A stretch of DNA of 35,724 bases from Gammaproteobacteria bacterium (GTDB taxonomy: Bacteria; Pseudomonadota; Gammaproteobacteria; Chromatiales; Chromatiaceae). The first letter of the stretch is position 1. Every line of letters begins with the position of its first letter. The DNA lies in NCBI GenBank assembly GCA_021773975.1, contig JAJFJN010000056.1, forward strand, positions 1 through 35,724, in the 5' to 3' direction. The position numbers and the translations under genes are program-made. Shown here in pieces: positions 1 to 8,185 of this stretch. Under the pieces are notes generated by a model. It saw nothing but the letters and a program-made list of their open reading frames with translations, ran no database searches and was not told where the DNA came from.

Positions 1-122
1 ATTAAAAAAATGGCTCGATCAATGCTCAATGGATTAATCCGTCCAGAGTTTGGAAATTTAAGCCCAGTTTGCAACTAAAGGGAGAAATGAGGGCATTTTG
101 AGGTTATAGCTGAGCGCCAAAT

Positions 123-141
123 GGTAATGATAATCATTGCC
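123..141. promoter_or_regulatory. Fur-box-like palindrome without an obvious target gene
   Basis: GGTAATGATAATCATTGCC matches the classical 19-bp Fur consensus GATAATGATAATCATTATC at 16 of 19 positions, including the whole AATGATAATCATT core. Fur is the iron-responsive repressor. The next plus-strand gene starts over 300 bp away and is not an iron gene, so the target is either left of the window or lost. Confidence 0.6.
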
Positions 142-192
142 ATTAGCAGAAGGTGTTTATTTTCAATTAGAGCGCTTATCAGCTCTCATATC

Positions 193-217
193 TTTCTATT
201 CTCGGACAGCCTCCTAG
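193..217. repeat. Solo terminus of the 26731-26897 MITE
   Basis: These 25 bases are identical to the right terminal inverted repeat of the 167-bp element at 26731-26897, ending in CTAG. The flanking sequence does not resemble the interior of that element, and no partner end lies nearby. It is a relic of a deletion, or the end of a different element using the same transposase. Confidence 0.75.
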
Positions 218-295
218 GGTGTCGCTGATATACCGCAGCGGCAACGGTTACAATCAAAATACAAAGTAGCACACAGTGTACGATGATGTAACCAC

Positions 296-322
296 GACGA
301 GGAATTTATTGAATTCTTCGTC
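296..322. other. Short hairpin, role unknown
   Basis: GACGAGGAATT (296-306) pairs with AATTCTTCGTC (312-322) over 11 bp, with one G-T wobble and a 5-base loop. No T tract follows it on the plus strand, so it is a poor intrinsic terminator. It could be a protein-binding palindrome or chance. Confidence 0.3.
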
Positions 323-458
323 TCAAAAATACCAAGTGCATAGCGGATTTTGTTAAAGTACAAACTATGAATCATTCACACCTCAACTGGATCACCAATT
401 TTATCTGGGGTATTACTGGCAGTTTGTTACATAATCTCTACGTGCCTGAGGCTGCATC

Positions 459-1925
459 ATGACGACGTATCGCTCAGTCGAGTACCTGACCGGCCTGGTA
501 CGTGAGCTTTGCAAACTACCCTCTGAAACTGAGTGGCTTGAGTTCAAAAAGAACCAAGCCAAACCCGAGGAAATTGGTGAGTATCTCTCTGCTCTCGCTA
601 ATTCGGCGGCGCTGTGTGGCAAAGCCTTCGCCTACTTGGTATGGGGCGTAGATAATGAAACCCATGACTTGGTTGGTACAAATTTCACACCTCATTCAGC
701 CAAGGTGGGGAATGAGGAGTTGGAGAACTGGTTGCTACGGTTGTTGTCTCCTAAGATCGCTTTCCGGTTTTATCCCGTGGAGGTGGATGGTCAGTCATTG
801 GTGCTGTTGGAGATCGGCCGGGCATTCCGCCATCCCGTACAGTTCCAAAATCAGGAGTTTATCCGTATAGGATCCTACAAGAAGAAGCTGAAGGAGTTCT
901 CGGAGAAAGAGCGGGAGCTGTGGCGCATTTTTGACCAGACGCCGTTTGAGTCAATGATTGCAGCTAGCGACCAGACTAGCGATGATGTTTTGAGGTTGCT
1001 GGACTATCCAGCCTATTTCGAACTTCTGGAGCGTCCACTGCCCGATGCTAAGACAGGCATTATGGAAGCATTGAAGTTGGATGAGCTAATTCGCCCCTGC
1101 GAAACGGGCAACTGGGATATCACCAATTTGGGAGCAATTCTGTTTGCAAAGCGGCTTGATGATTTCCGCTCACTGAGGCGCAAGGCTATGCGGGTTATCC
1201 AGTACCGGGGTAACAGTCGTGTAGAGACCATAAAGGAGCAGCCAGGAGTGAAGGGCTATGCCAATGGCTTCGAAGGAATGATTGGCTATGTGAACGGGTT
1301 ATTGCCCTCCAATGAAGTCATCGAGCAGGCGCTTCGCAAGACGGTGCCTATGTATCCTGAATTAGCAGTGCGTGAGCTTGTGGCAAATGCGCTGATCCAT
1401 CAGGACTTCTTTGCCACCGGTACCGGGCCGATGGTGGAGATCTTTGATGGTCGTATCGAGATCACCAACCCCGGCAACCCATTAGTAGATACGCAACGTT
1501 TCGTGGATACACCGCCAAAATCTCGTAATGAGGCGTTGGCCTCGCTGTTGCGACGCATTGGTATCTGTGAAGAACGAGGCAGTGGCTGGGATAAGGTGGT
1601 ATTTCAGACTGAACTTTACCAACTTCCAGCTCCATTACCAGAGGCTGGTGAAGAGCATACACGGGTTGTGATGTTCGCACCGAGGCCGCTTTCTAAAATG
1701 GACAAGGCCGACCGCATTCGGGCCGTCTATCTGCATGCTTGCTTAAAGTGGGTTATGCGTGATTATTTGACCAATGCTTCTTTGCGAGAACGATTTGGTG
1801 TAGAGGAGAAGAATAAGGCGGCTGTCTCTCGCTACATCCGCGAGGCTCTTGAGGCCGGTATGATCAGGCCTTTTGATGAGGATGCAGCCCGCAAGCTGAT
1901 GAAATATGTGCCTTACTGGGCTTGA
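459..1925 (+). CDS. Schlafen/AlbA_2-domain ATP-binding transcriptional regulator (COG2865-like)
   Basis: This 488-residue cytoplasmic protein has the architecture of the COG2865 family. An N-terminal AlbA_2 (Schlafen-like) nucleic-acid-binding domain carries the signature ETEWLEFKKN near residues 23-32. A GHKL-type ATPase domain (HATPase_c_4) follows, with the N-box ELVANALIHQDF at about 305-316, GRIEITNPGNP at about 331 and a GSGWDKV motif near 373. The C-terminal 100 residues look like a winged-helix segment. Family members sit in defence islands and are annotated as regulators, but biochemical roles are poorly known. ATG 459 follows TGAGGC and has no competing start. The gene stands alone, about 200 bp before the restriction-modification-like operon. 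No frameshift or missing motif is visible. Domain assignment is firm; a role in controlling the neighbouring operon is inference. Confidence 0.85.
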   Translation: MTTYRSVEYLTGLVRELCKLPSETEWLEFKKNQAKPEEIGEYLSALANSAALCGKAFAYLVWGVDNETHDLVGTNFTPHSAKVGNEELENWLLRLLSPKIAFRFYPVEVDGQSLVLLEIGRAFRHPVQFQNQEFIRIGSYKKKLKEFSEKERELWRIFDQTPFESMIAASDQTSDDVLRLLDYPAYFELLERPLPDAKTGIMEALKLDELIRPCETGNWDITNLGAILFAKRLDDFRSLRRKAMRVIQYRGNSRVETIKEQPGVKGYANGFEGMIGYVNGLLPSNEVIEQALRKTVPMYPELAVRELVANALIHQDFFATGTGPMVEIFDGRIEITNPGNPLVDTQRFVDTPPKSRNEALASLLRRIGICEERGSGWDKVVFQTELYQLPAPLPEAGEEHTRVVMFAPRPLSKMDKADRIRAVYLHACLKWVMRDYLTNASLRERFGVEEKNKAAVSRYIREALEAGMIRPFDEDAARKLMKYVPYWA

Positions 1926-1927
1926 GT

Positions 1928-2037
1928 TTTGATTGATGGGTAATTGATGGTGTATCTGACTGATGCTGGTTGTTTTTCGTAACATATTGAAAATACATGA
2001 GAAAGCAAATAGATATTTGATTGATGGGTAATTGATG
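1928..2037. repeat. Pair of perfect 22-bp direct repeats before the regulator gene
   Basis: Positions 1928-1949 and 2016-2037 are identical. Each copy contains ATTGATG twice, as ATTGATGGGTAATTGATG, so the heptamer occurs four times in the region between the first two genes. Repeats like this upstream of a small HTH protein suggest operator sites for control of the downstream operon; this is inference from layout. Confidence 0.7.
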
Positions 2038-2087
2038 CATGGTTTGGTTTGATCACAGGTACCACTGAGTGTAGAGATTATCACAGA

Positions 2088-2109
2088 CCTGTGCCAATAT
2101 TAGCACAGG
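2088..2109. promoter_or_regulatory. Inverted repeat just upstream of the HTH gene
   Basis: CCTGTGC (2088-2094) and GCACAGG (2103-2109) form a perfect 7-bp inverted repeat with an 8-base spacer. It ends 20 bases before the chosen GTG start. It could be an operator or a leader hairpin in the 5' end of the message. Confidence 0.4.
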
Positions 2110-2129
2110 CTAGAGAGAAGAATGGCACA

Positions 2130-2570
2130 GTGCTAAAGCTAACACGAAAAGATATTTGCGCGGCTCTACAGGTTCCTGAGCATCGAATTCGGGCATGGAT
2201 GGGGCGTTTACCGTTCAAGGTTCAATCAACCGCTGCCCGCAAAGCTCGCATATTTGATGTGACTGATCTTGTTCTGTTAGCCATTGCACAAACCCTTGAG
2301 GATAAATATCACCTCAGCGGGGATGGGCTAGACAATATATTACCAGCACTTAATATTTTTCTGCGTCAGCCCCAACGCAGCACAGGCATGCTATTCATTA
2401 ACATACAAAATTGGAACATCGAAATAGCTACCCCAGAGATATGTCAAGAATCAGGCATATGGATCGATATTGTGCCAGATCAGGATCGCGTGGCGTGTTA
2501 TCTAGGTTTAACTCCTGAACAAACTGAACTGGCATTAGGGCCACTTCCCATGAACCGGGCAAAAGGATAG
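2130..2570 (+). CDS. Small MerR-like HTH protein, first gene of the R-M-like operon
   Basis: A 146-residue protein that opens with a helix-turn-helix of MerR type: LTRKDICAALQVPEHRIRAW, followed by a basic stretch and FDVTDLVLLAIAQ. The remainder (roughly residues 70-146) is an unassigned domain. I chose GTG 2130 because AGAGAAG lies about 10 bases upstream and the HTH then begins within the first residues. The frame stays open upstream to TTG 2049, with GTG 2091 another option, but those codons look non-coding and contain the inverted repeat. The gene ends 12 bases before the methylase start, so co-transcription is likely. A role as controller of the methylase-nuclease genes, perhaps through the upstream direct repeats, is plausible but not shown. 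I do not recognise the family by name. Confidence 0.7.
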   Translation: MLKLTRKDICAALQVPEHRIRAWMGRLPFKVQSTAARKARIFDVTDLVLLAIAQTLEDKYHLSGDGLDNILPALNIFLRQPQRSTGMLFINIQNWNIEIATPEICQESGIWIDIVPDQDRVACYLGLTPEQTELALGPLPMNRAKG

Positions 2571-2582
2571 GAACACCTAATC

Positions 2583-5500
2583 GTGTTAAAAACCGCGCAA
2601 GCTGAACTCGGTTGGCCCTCATCCGATACGCTTTTCAACCCACCCGGTAGTGGAGCAGCGGTTATCGCTGATCTTGCCCGTACAAAAATCCAACAACGTA
2701 TTAATCAACTGGAAGTGGGGCTCAATGCTCGTATCGGTATTCTCACCTCTGAGCCCAATAGTAGCTCCACCCAAGCACCTCTAGCGCTTGTATGTGAATT
2801 CCAGCGCCCCGTCTCGATTACAACGTTACGAGAACTGCATATTCTGGCTTGGAACTTTAGCCGTACACCGCTGCTGGTTACCATCGAACCCCATAGACTA
2901 AGAGCGTTTAGCTGCTGTCAGCAGCCAGAACGCAAACAGCTTGATGAAGTGATGCTTCGCGCAGAAATTTTAGAGGCAGAATATAAAGCTGACCAGCCTC
3001 ATTCGTTGAATGATCACGTGACGGCTGCATTGCACTGGCTCAATCTGAGTAATGGTGTATTACAGCGCCGCTATCCTAAACGATTTGATCGCCGTAACAG
3101 TGCAGACAATACGTTATTGGAAAATTTGAATGTTGTCCGTGAACGACTCCATGAAAGTGGCCTGGATTATGACCTGATTCATGACCTATTAGCACGCCTG
3201 ATTTTTATTCAATTCTTATTTCAACGCCGTGATTCCAATGGCACACCAGCACTTAATCCGGCTCACCTAAATCGATTACACCAACAAGGAGTCCTTGCGA
3301 ACTCCCATAAAAGTCTGGGGGACATTCTTGGGGATCATGATGATACCTACGCACTTTTCAAGCATCTAAATGAACGCTTTAACGGCGATCTCTTTCCCGG
3401 AAAATCAAGCTCTGATGAAGAGCGTGAGCGTGAATGGCGCAAAGAGATGAGAAAGGTCAGGAGCAAGCATCTCAACTTGCTGCGCAATTTTGTCTTAGGT
3501 GAAATGACAATTCGTAGCGGCCAACTGGCGTTATGGCCCCTGTACTCTTTTGATACCATCCCCTTGGAATTTGTTAGTAGCATCTATGAAGCCTTTGTTA
3601 CCAAGCGCAAAGGCACTGTCTACACTCCAGTACATCTGGTTGATTTTGTGCTGGATGGTGTCTTGCCATGGGAGGGTGGCGAATGGAATCTTAAGATACT
3701 TGACCCTGCCTGCGGATCGGGTATTTTTTTGGTGCGTGCATTTCAGCGTCTGGCCCATCGGTGGAAAAATGCTAACCCAGCCACGCCTATTAACACCAAA
3801 GTACTCAAACGATTGTTGACCCATAACCTGACGGGAGTGGACATTGATCCACATGCCGTACGCGTCGCCTCATTTAGTCTCTATCTTGCTATGTGTGATG
3901 AATTAGATCCTCGTCATTATTGGCAACAGATTCGTTTTCCAGAACTTCGCAATGAAAGGCTTATTGTTGCTGACTTCTTTTCAGAAGAAGCTCTCGGACT
4001 GCGTACTGAACAGGATGCAGAAAGTTATGATCTGGTGATTGGCAACCCGCCCTGGGGCAAAAACCAGATTAAAGAGGTTTTCAAAGAATTTGGCTCTGAG
4101 GCAGCAAAAAGTTGGTCAAAAAAATATCACTGGCCTATTTCCTATGGTGACCCGGGTACACTGTTTGCCGCCAAAGCATTACGCCTCACTAAATCAGAAG
4201 GTGTTGTATCACTGCTCCAGCCTACCCAGACACTATTGCTTAACCAGTCTGGGCCAGCTGTAAAGCAACGACGTAAGTTATTTACCGAGCACCAAGTTAT
4301 AGAAGTGGCTAATCTTTCAGCGTTACGCTTTGGATTATTTAAAAAAGCGGTTGGCCCTTCATCACTCATCACTATACGCCCTAAATGTTCAGGCCAGCCC
4401 TATAGCTTAACTTATATCGTCGTAAAGCCAGGCACAGCCGCAGACAATGACTATCGTTTTGTCATTGATCCGTATGATGTACATGAGTTGCAATCAAGTG
4501 ATGCTGCTGAAGATCCATTAGTTTGGACGGCTCTGACCTGGGGAGGTCCAAGAGACTTAGCGCTACTCAGCCATCTATCTCGATTCCCAACTATTTCAAG
4601 CTATGAACATGAAGGGAAACTCAGAACTCGCTGGGGAGTTGTCAGAGGTAATAGAAAAAAGTTACAACAATCCATAGTTGGACGAAAATTCTTTTCTGAT
4701 CGTGATTTTCCTGAGGATAGCCTCCTACACCTAGATGCAGAAACTATTCCTGTAAATACAGACCCATATACACACGGTAGAGATTCAACAGATTTATTGC
4801 CATTTGAATCTCCTCAATTTCTGATAAAACGAAGTTGGCGCCGTAAAACAGGTAGATTCCGAGCCGTATGTATTTCTAATGAACAAAAAGGAGTACTGTG
4901 CTCGAACAGCTATGTGACCGTAAGTGCCTCAGGTGGTGACAGAGAAGCGCTTGATAGCGCTTGCCTGACCTTAAATAGTCGCCTTGCTACTTATCACTTG
5001 CTTTTAACAAGTGCGCAATTCTCTAATTATCGGGATACAACAAATGTAAGTGAGTTATTGTCCGTACCCTGTCCTGTGCCGGGAACAACAAGCCACCAGA
5101 ATATTGAGACATATGATGATGTCGATAGAGAAGTACATAAAGCATTTGGGCTAAAAGAATCTGAGCAAGTATTAATTGACGATCTTTTCGAAATTACCTT
5201 GCCTTACTTTAAGAAGGGTGAAAGCTCAATTGCGTGCCAACCAACCCAACGTTTGGAGCAGCATCCAGAGGCTGAACTCGCTGTCTATCTTCAGTGGTTT
5301 ATACGTGTTCTGAATGCGACATTTGGAATCAATAGTCCAGTATGTGCAACGCTATTTGAAGAGTCAGAAGAATATCGGCTACCTATTCGCCTTGTGGCAA
5401 TTCACCTGGACTGGCCAAATCGACCCCCCATCTCTATTGAGCCGCTGAATGAGGGCGCACTTGCTAATAAGCTGACCGAGCTATACACACACCTTTCTGG

Positions 5501-5708
5501 TGAAGCGGGTAACGGCCCAACCTGCTACAGAAGAGTTGCACGTATATTTGACACCATTCAGCAAGATGGAAAATCAATCCCAACCATATTTATCGCTAAA
5601 CCGGATGAAAAACGCTACTGGACACGATCCATTGCAATGCGCGATGCAGATGAGATTGCACTGGAAATCATGGACTGGCATCACTCAGGTCAACAAGAAA
5701 CGGCATGA
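2583..5708 (+). CDS. Large N6-adenine-specific DNA methylase (Eco57I/type IIG-like)
   Basis: This 1041-residue protein is an AdoMet-dependent DNA adenine methyltransferase. The N-terminal 340 residues resemble the helical/linker region of Eco57I- and PglX-like enzymes. Motif I is DPACGSGIFLVRAF at about residue 372, and the catalytic motif IV is NPPWG at about 488. The C-terminal half (about 640-900), with a run of aromatic and basic residues near 750, probably holds the target-recognition domain. No nuclease motif is visible, which fits the separate nuclease-like gene that follows. Translation starts at GTG 2583, behind AGGAA. The gene overlaps the next one by the classic ATGA junction, so the two are translationally coupled. 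It could modify host DNA as the M subunit of a restriction-modification system, or act as in BREX/DISARM-type methylases, but none of the signature partners of those systems is present here. Confidence 0.85.
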   Translation: MLKTAQAELGWPSSDTLFNPPGSGAAVIADLARTKIQQRINQLEVGLNARIGILTSEPNSSSTQAPLALVCEFQRPVSITTLRELHILAWNFSRTPLLVTIEPHRLRAFSCCQQPERKQLDEVMLRAEILEAEYKADQPHSLNDHVTAALHWLNLSNGVLQRRYPKRFDRRNSADNTLLENLNVVRERLHESGLDYDLIHDLLARLIFIQFLFQRRDSNGTPALNPAHLNRLHQQGVLANSHKSLGDILGDHDDTYALFKHLNERFNGDLFPGKSSSDEEREREWRKEMRKVRSKHLNLLRNFVLGEMTIRSGQLALWPLYSFDTIPLEFVSSIYEAFVTKRKGTVYTPVHLVDFVLDGVLPWEGGEWNLKILDPACGSGIFLVRAFQRLAHRWKNANPATPINTKVLKRLLTHNLTGVDIDPHAVRVASFSLYLAMCDELDPRHYWQQIRFPELRNERLIVADFFSEEALGLRTEQDAESYDLVIGNPPWGKNQIKEVFKEFGSEAAKSWSKKYHWPISYGDPGTLFAAKALRLTKSEGVVSLLQPTQTLLLNQSGPAVKQRRKLFTEHQVIEVANLSALRFGLFKKAVGPSSLITIRPKCSGQPYSLTYIVVKPGTAADNDYRFVIDPYDVHELQSSDAAEDPLVWTALTWGGPRDLALLSHLSRFPTISSYEHEGKLRTRWGVVRGNRKKLQQSIVGRKFFSDRDFPEDSLLHLDAETIPVNTDPYTHGRDSTDLLPFESPQFLIKRSWRRKTGRFRAVCISNEQKGVLCSNSYVTVSASGGDREALDSACLTLNSRLATYHLLLTSAQFSNYRDTTNVSELLSVPCPVPGTTSHQNIETYDDVDREVHKAFGLKESEQVLIDDLFEITLPYFKKGESSIACQPTQRLEQHPEAELAVYLQWFIRVLNATFGINSPVCATLFEESEEYRLPIRLVAIHLDWPNRPPISIEPLNEGALANKLTELYTHLSGEAGNGPTCYRRVARIFDTIQQDGKSIPTIFIAKPDEKRYWTRSIAMRDADEIALEIMDWHHSGQQETA

Positions 5709-6412
5709 GAGATTTAGGGGGCAGAAACAGAGGCAATACACCATATAACTTGCGCTGGCCTGATACGCCAGAGTTCACCCAGGCGGCATCAAAATTCGCC
5801 ACCCATGCAATCGATCATATGCTGGAAAAAGTGTGGCAGGGATATCAGCAATTTACCGATGACTTTTTGTCATACATCGATATTTCACTGGCAGATGAAG
5901 AGCTGGAACGTACGATTACCCAAACTCTTGAACCTCATATTCGAAGTTGCCTGAGTGGCGATGAAGTCTATGATGTTCAGCATGGCACCTACGAACCCGA
6001 AACCCGTGCCGCAGCACCGGCACAACCCCCCGAATATGATATGGCCTTTATTTTAAAGGCCAATAGAAGAATTATGTGGCCCTTTGAAGCCAAGATTATG
6101 CGTAGCCCAGCTAATGTTGCTCCGTACGTGAAAGACATCAACGAAGAGTTTTTAACCGGTCGTTATGCCCCTTTTTCCCGTAGTGCAGCTATGCTTGGGT
6201 ATTTGCTATCAGGAAGGGCATCGGATGCGCCTACTCACATCCAAAATCGATTAGGCACCAAACTTGACCCACATCCCACTCTCTATCCTCGCTACAGCCA
6301 CCACATTTCAAAGCATCACCGAATTCTACCGAATAAGTCCTGGGCGTCAGGAAAATCTCAGTGCCACCATATGATCCTGCCGCTTAATATTAGTGTGCTA
6401 CCGAATGAGTAA
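5705..6412 (+). CDS. PD-(D/E)XK nuclease-like protein, probable restriction subunit
   Basis: A 235-residue protein, translationally coupled to the methylase through a 4-base ATGA overlap. The centre contains YDMAFIL followed about 12 residues later by MWPFEAKIM. The spacing D...E-A-K is that of a PD-(D/E)XK nuclease core (about residues 110-132). The N-terminal half is helical and acidic. The C-terminus has a cluster of His and Lys (HHISKHHRILP ... CHHMIL), as if for substrate binding. I do not recognise the family by name, and the nuclease call rests on the motif and on its place beside the methylase. It looks intact, with no frameshift. Together with the methylase it would form a two-gene restriction-modification pair. 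It could instead be an effector specific to TOTE-associated loci. Confidence 0.6.
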   Translation: MRDLGGRNRGNTPYNLRWPDTPEFTQAASKFATHAIDHMLEKVWQGYQQFTDDFLSYIDISLADEELERTITQTLEPHIRSCLSGDEVYDVQHGTYEPETRAAAPAQPPEYDMAFILKANRRIMWPFEAKIMRSPANVAPYVKDINEEFLTGRYAPFSRSAAMLGYLLSGRASDAPTHIQNRLGTKLDPHPTLYPRYSHHISKHHRILPNKSWASGKSQCHHMILPLNISVLPNE

Positions 6413-6765
6413 TGCCTATCTTATTGAGCAATTCGGAATGCTTGGGGGCAGAAGAAAAAAACCTGCCAAGGCCGCATAAACCTAATTGATAGCAAGAGGA
6501 AAATGTTGTTTTGTCTGACAAACACAATGAACTTGCCCAGCTCCGTAGTGAAAATGCCCGCCTGATTGCACTTCTTGAATCTCGCGGTATTAAGTGGTGC
6601 TTACCAAAAAACGAGCCACCCATTAGCAAACCTGAATCATCACCATTAACCACTGATGAAAAGATTACTCTTTTTCGTCGACTGTTTCAGGGGCGCAGTG
6701 ATGTTTACCCAATCCGTTGGGAAAGCAAAGCGGGCAAGTCCGGCTATTCTCCTGCCTGTGCAAAT

Positions 6766-6837
6766 GACAAATTTGCAAGGAGAGCAAATTTGCACGGCGC
6801 AGCCGCCCAGAGGGTGAGCGCCATGGATGGCGCGAAT
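6766..6837. mobile_element. Hairpin-pair mini-element 1, in-frame insertion in the TOTE gene
   Basis: These 72 bp add 24 codons between the conserved ...PACAN and EW...GVC of the primase domain. The element has hairpin A (CAAATTTGC, 7-base loop, GCAAATTTG), a GC-rich linker, and hairpin B (GCGCCAT-GG-ATGGCGC). AATGA appears at both edges (6763-6767 and 6835-6839), which fits a 5-bp target duplication around a 67-bp element. No coding capacity of its own. Confidence 0.7.
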
Positions 6838-6996
6838 GAATGGAAACGGGGTGTCTGCAACAAGCCCCGTATCAAATGCGCTGACTGTTCTCAGCGCTCC
6901 TTGTTACCCGTTACCGATCAAACTATTTTTGATCACCTGGCCGGGAATCATACCATTGGTGTCTATCCGTTACTGAGTGACGATACCTGCTCTTTT

Positions 6997-7062
6997 GTTT
7001 GACCCTTCCCTGGGTCAAACCCCTTTGGGGCTTACGCGAAAATTCGCTCCCGGCGAATTTTT
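6997..7062. mobile_element. Hairpin-pair mini-element 2, inserts a TGA stop in the TOTE gene
   Basis: These 66 bp separate CSF from LAVDFDKAEW, which I expect to be contiguous in the TOTE primase family. Hairpin one is GTTTGACCC/GGGTCAAAC (6997-7020). A CCCTTTGGGGC linker follows, and hairpin two is AAAATTCGC/GCGAATTTT (7039-7061). The length keeps frame, but the first stem contains TGA at 7000-7002. Its layout mirrors element 1 in reverse orientation. T runs flank both sides, so an exact target duplication cannot be fixed. Confidence 0.7.
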
Positions 7063-8139
7063 CTAGCCGTAGATTTTGATAAGGCAGAGTGGCAGGAGGA
7101 TGCACGTGCATTCGTAGCATCATGTCGTGAATTGGGCATACCTGTGGCATTGGAAATTTCTCGCTCTGGTAATGGAGCACATACATGGGTTTTCTTTTCC
7201 TCGGCAGTCTCTGCTCGTGATGCACGACGTTTAGGTACAGCGATTATCAGTCACACCTGTGATCGCACCCGGCAGTTGGAGCTTGGTTCCTATGATCGCC
7301 TCTTTCCCAATCAGGACACCATGCCTAAAGGTGGTTTTGGTAATCTTATTGCATTACCTTTACAGAAAAAGCCACGTGAAAATGATTGCAGCCTGTTTGT
7401 TGATGATGCTCTGCGACCTTACCCCGACCAGTGGGCATTCCTTGCCTCGATACAACCCATGCCTGCTCAGGATATTGACCCCATCATTCTGTTGGCCACT
7501 GGCAACCGGCACCCTCTGGATGTCACTTTTATCAGTGATGAAGATCTGCGTGAACCCTGGAAAGAACCAGCTGCCCGATCAAACAAGCTGGCAGATCCCA
7601 TGCCAGAATCTATCAACATCACCCTTGCAAATCTGATCTATTTTGAAAAAGAGCAGTTGCCACAGCCTTTGCTGAATAGACTGATCCGTTTGGCCGCATT
7701 TCAAAACCCGGAGTTCTACAAGGCGCAAGCGATGCGTTTTCCTGTATGGGACAAACCGCGAGTCATCGGTTGTGCTGAAAACTTTCCCAGGCACATTGGT
7801 CTGCCACGTGGTTGTTTGGAGCCGTCACTCAAATTGTTACAGGAGAATGGTATCCAATATAGCATTGAGGATGAACGCTCTTCCGGGCAGCCGATACAAA
7901 TCCAGTTTGAAGGCAAACTTCGAGATGATCAGGAACGTGCTGCCAAGGCTATGCTTAAGCATGACGTGGGTATCTTATGCGCCCCCACAGCATTTGGAAA
8001 AACAGTAACCGGTGCTGCGCTCATCGCCCGCAGAGGTGTGAATACGTTAATCCTGGTGCATCGCACTGAACTGCTGAAACAGTGGAAAGCACGGCTGCAA
8101 ACATTTCTTGATCTGAAGAAGGGTGATATCGGCACCATG

Positions 8140-8185
8140 GACAGATTAATGCTCCTGCATAATCTGCATTCCCTACATCCATGTA
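8140..8185. mobile_element. Hairpin-pair mini-element 3, frameshifting insertion in the TOTE gene
   Basis: About 46 bp lie between GDIGTM and GCGGKVKPSGIIDIA of the helicase, which resumes in a different frame. Hairpin A is CAGATTAATGC/GCATAATCTG with one bulged A (8142-8166). Hairpin B is CCTACAT-CC-ATGTAGG (8172-8187), the same stem-2-base-loop-stem design as hairpin B of element 1. Exact borders are uncertain by a few bases. Confidence 0.65.

Larger units (their letters stand above)
1..458. other. Non-coding left flank of the first gene
   Basis: I see no convincing gene here. The stretch is AT-rich and holds three small signals listed separately: a Fur-box-like palindrome, a lone terminus of the MITE found at 26731-26897, and a short hairpin. 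The 210-bp reading frame on the minus strand at 413-622 overlaps the start of the plus-strand regulator gene and looks like a shadow. The region may be a scar where a former gene next to the Fur box was replaced by island DNA; that is inference. Confidence 0.6.

Noticed and set aside
2049-2129. Upstream extension of the HTH gene to TTG 2049
   Set aside because: The extra 27 codons cover an inverted repeat and lack a ribosome binding site, while GTG 2130 has one.
7000-7002. In-frame TGA followed by hairpins as a possible selenocysteine codon
   Set aside because: The TGA lies inside the first stem of an insert that intact homologues should lack, and a Sec element would need to follow the codon, not contain it.
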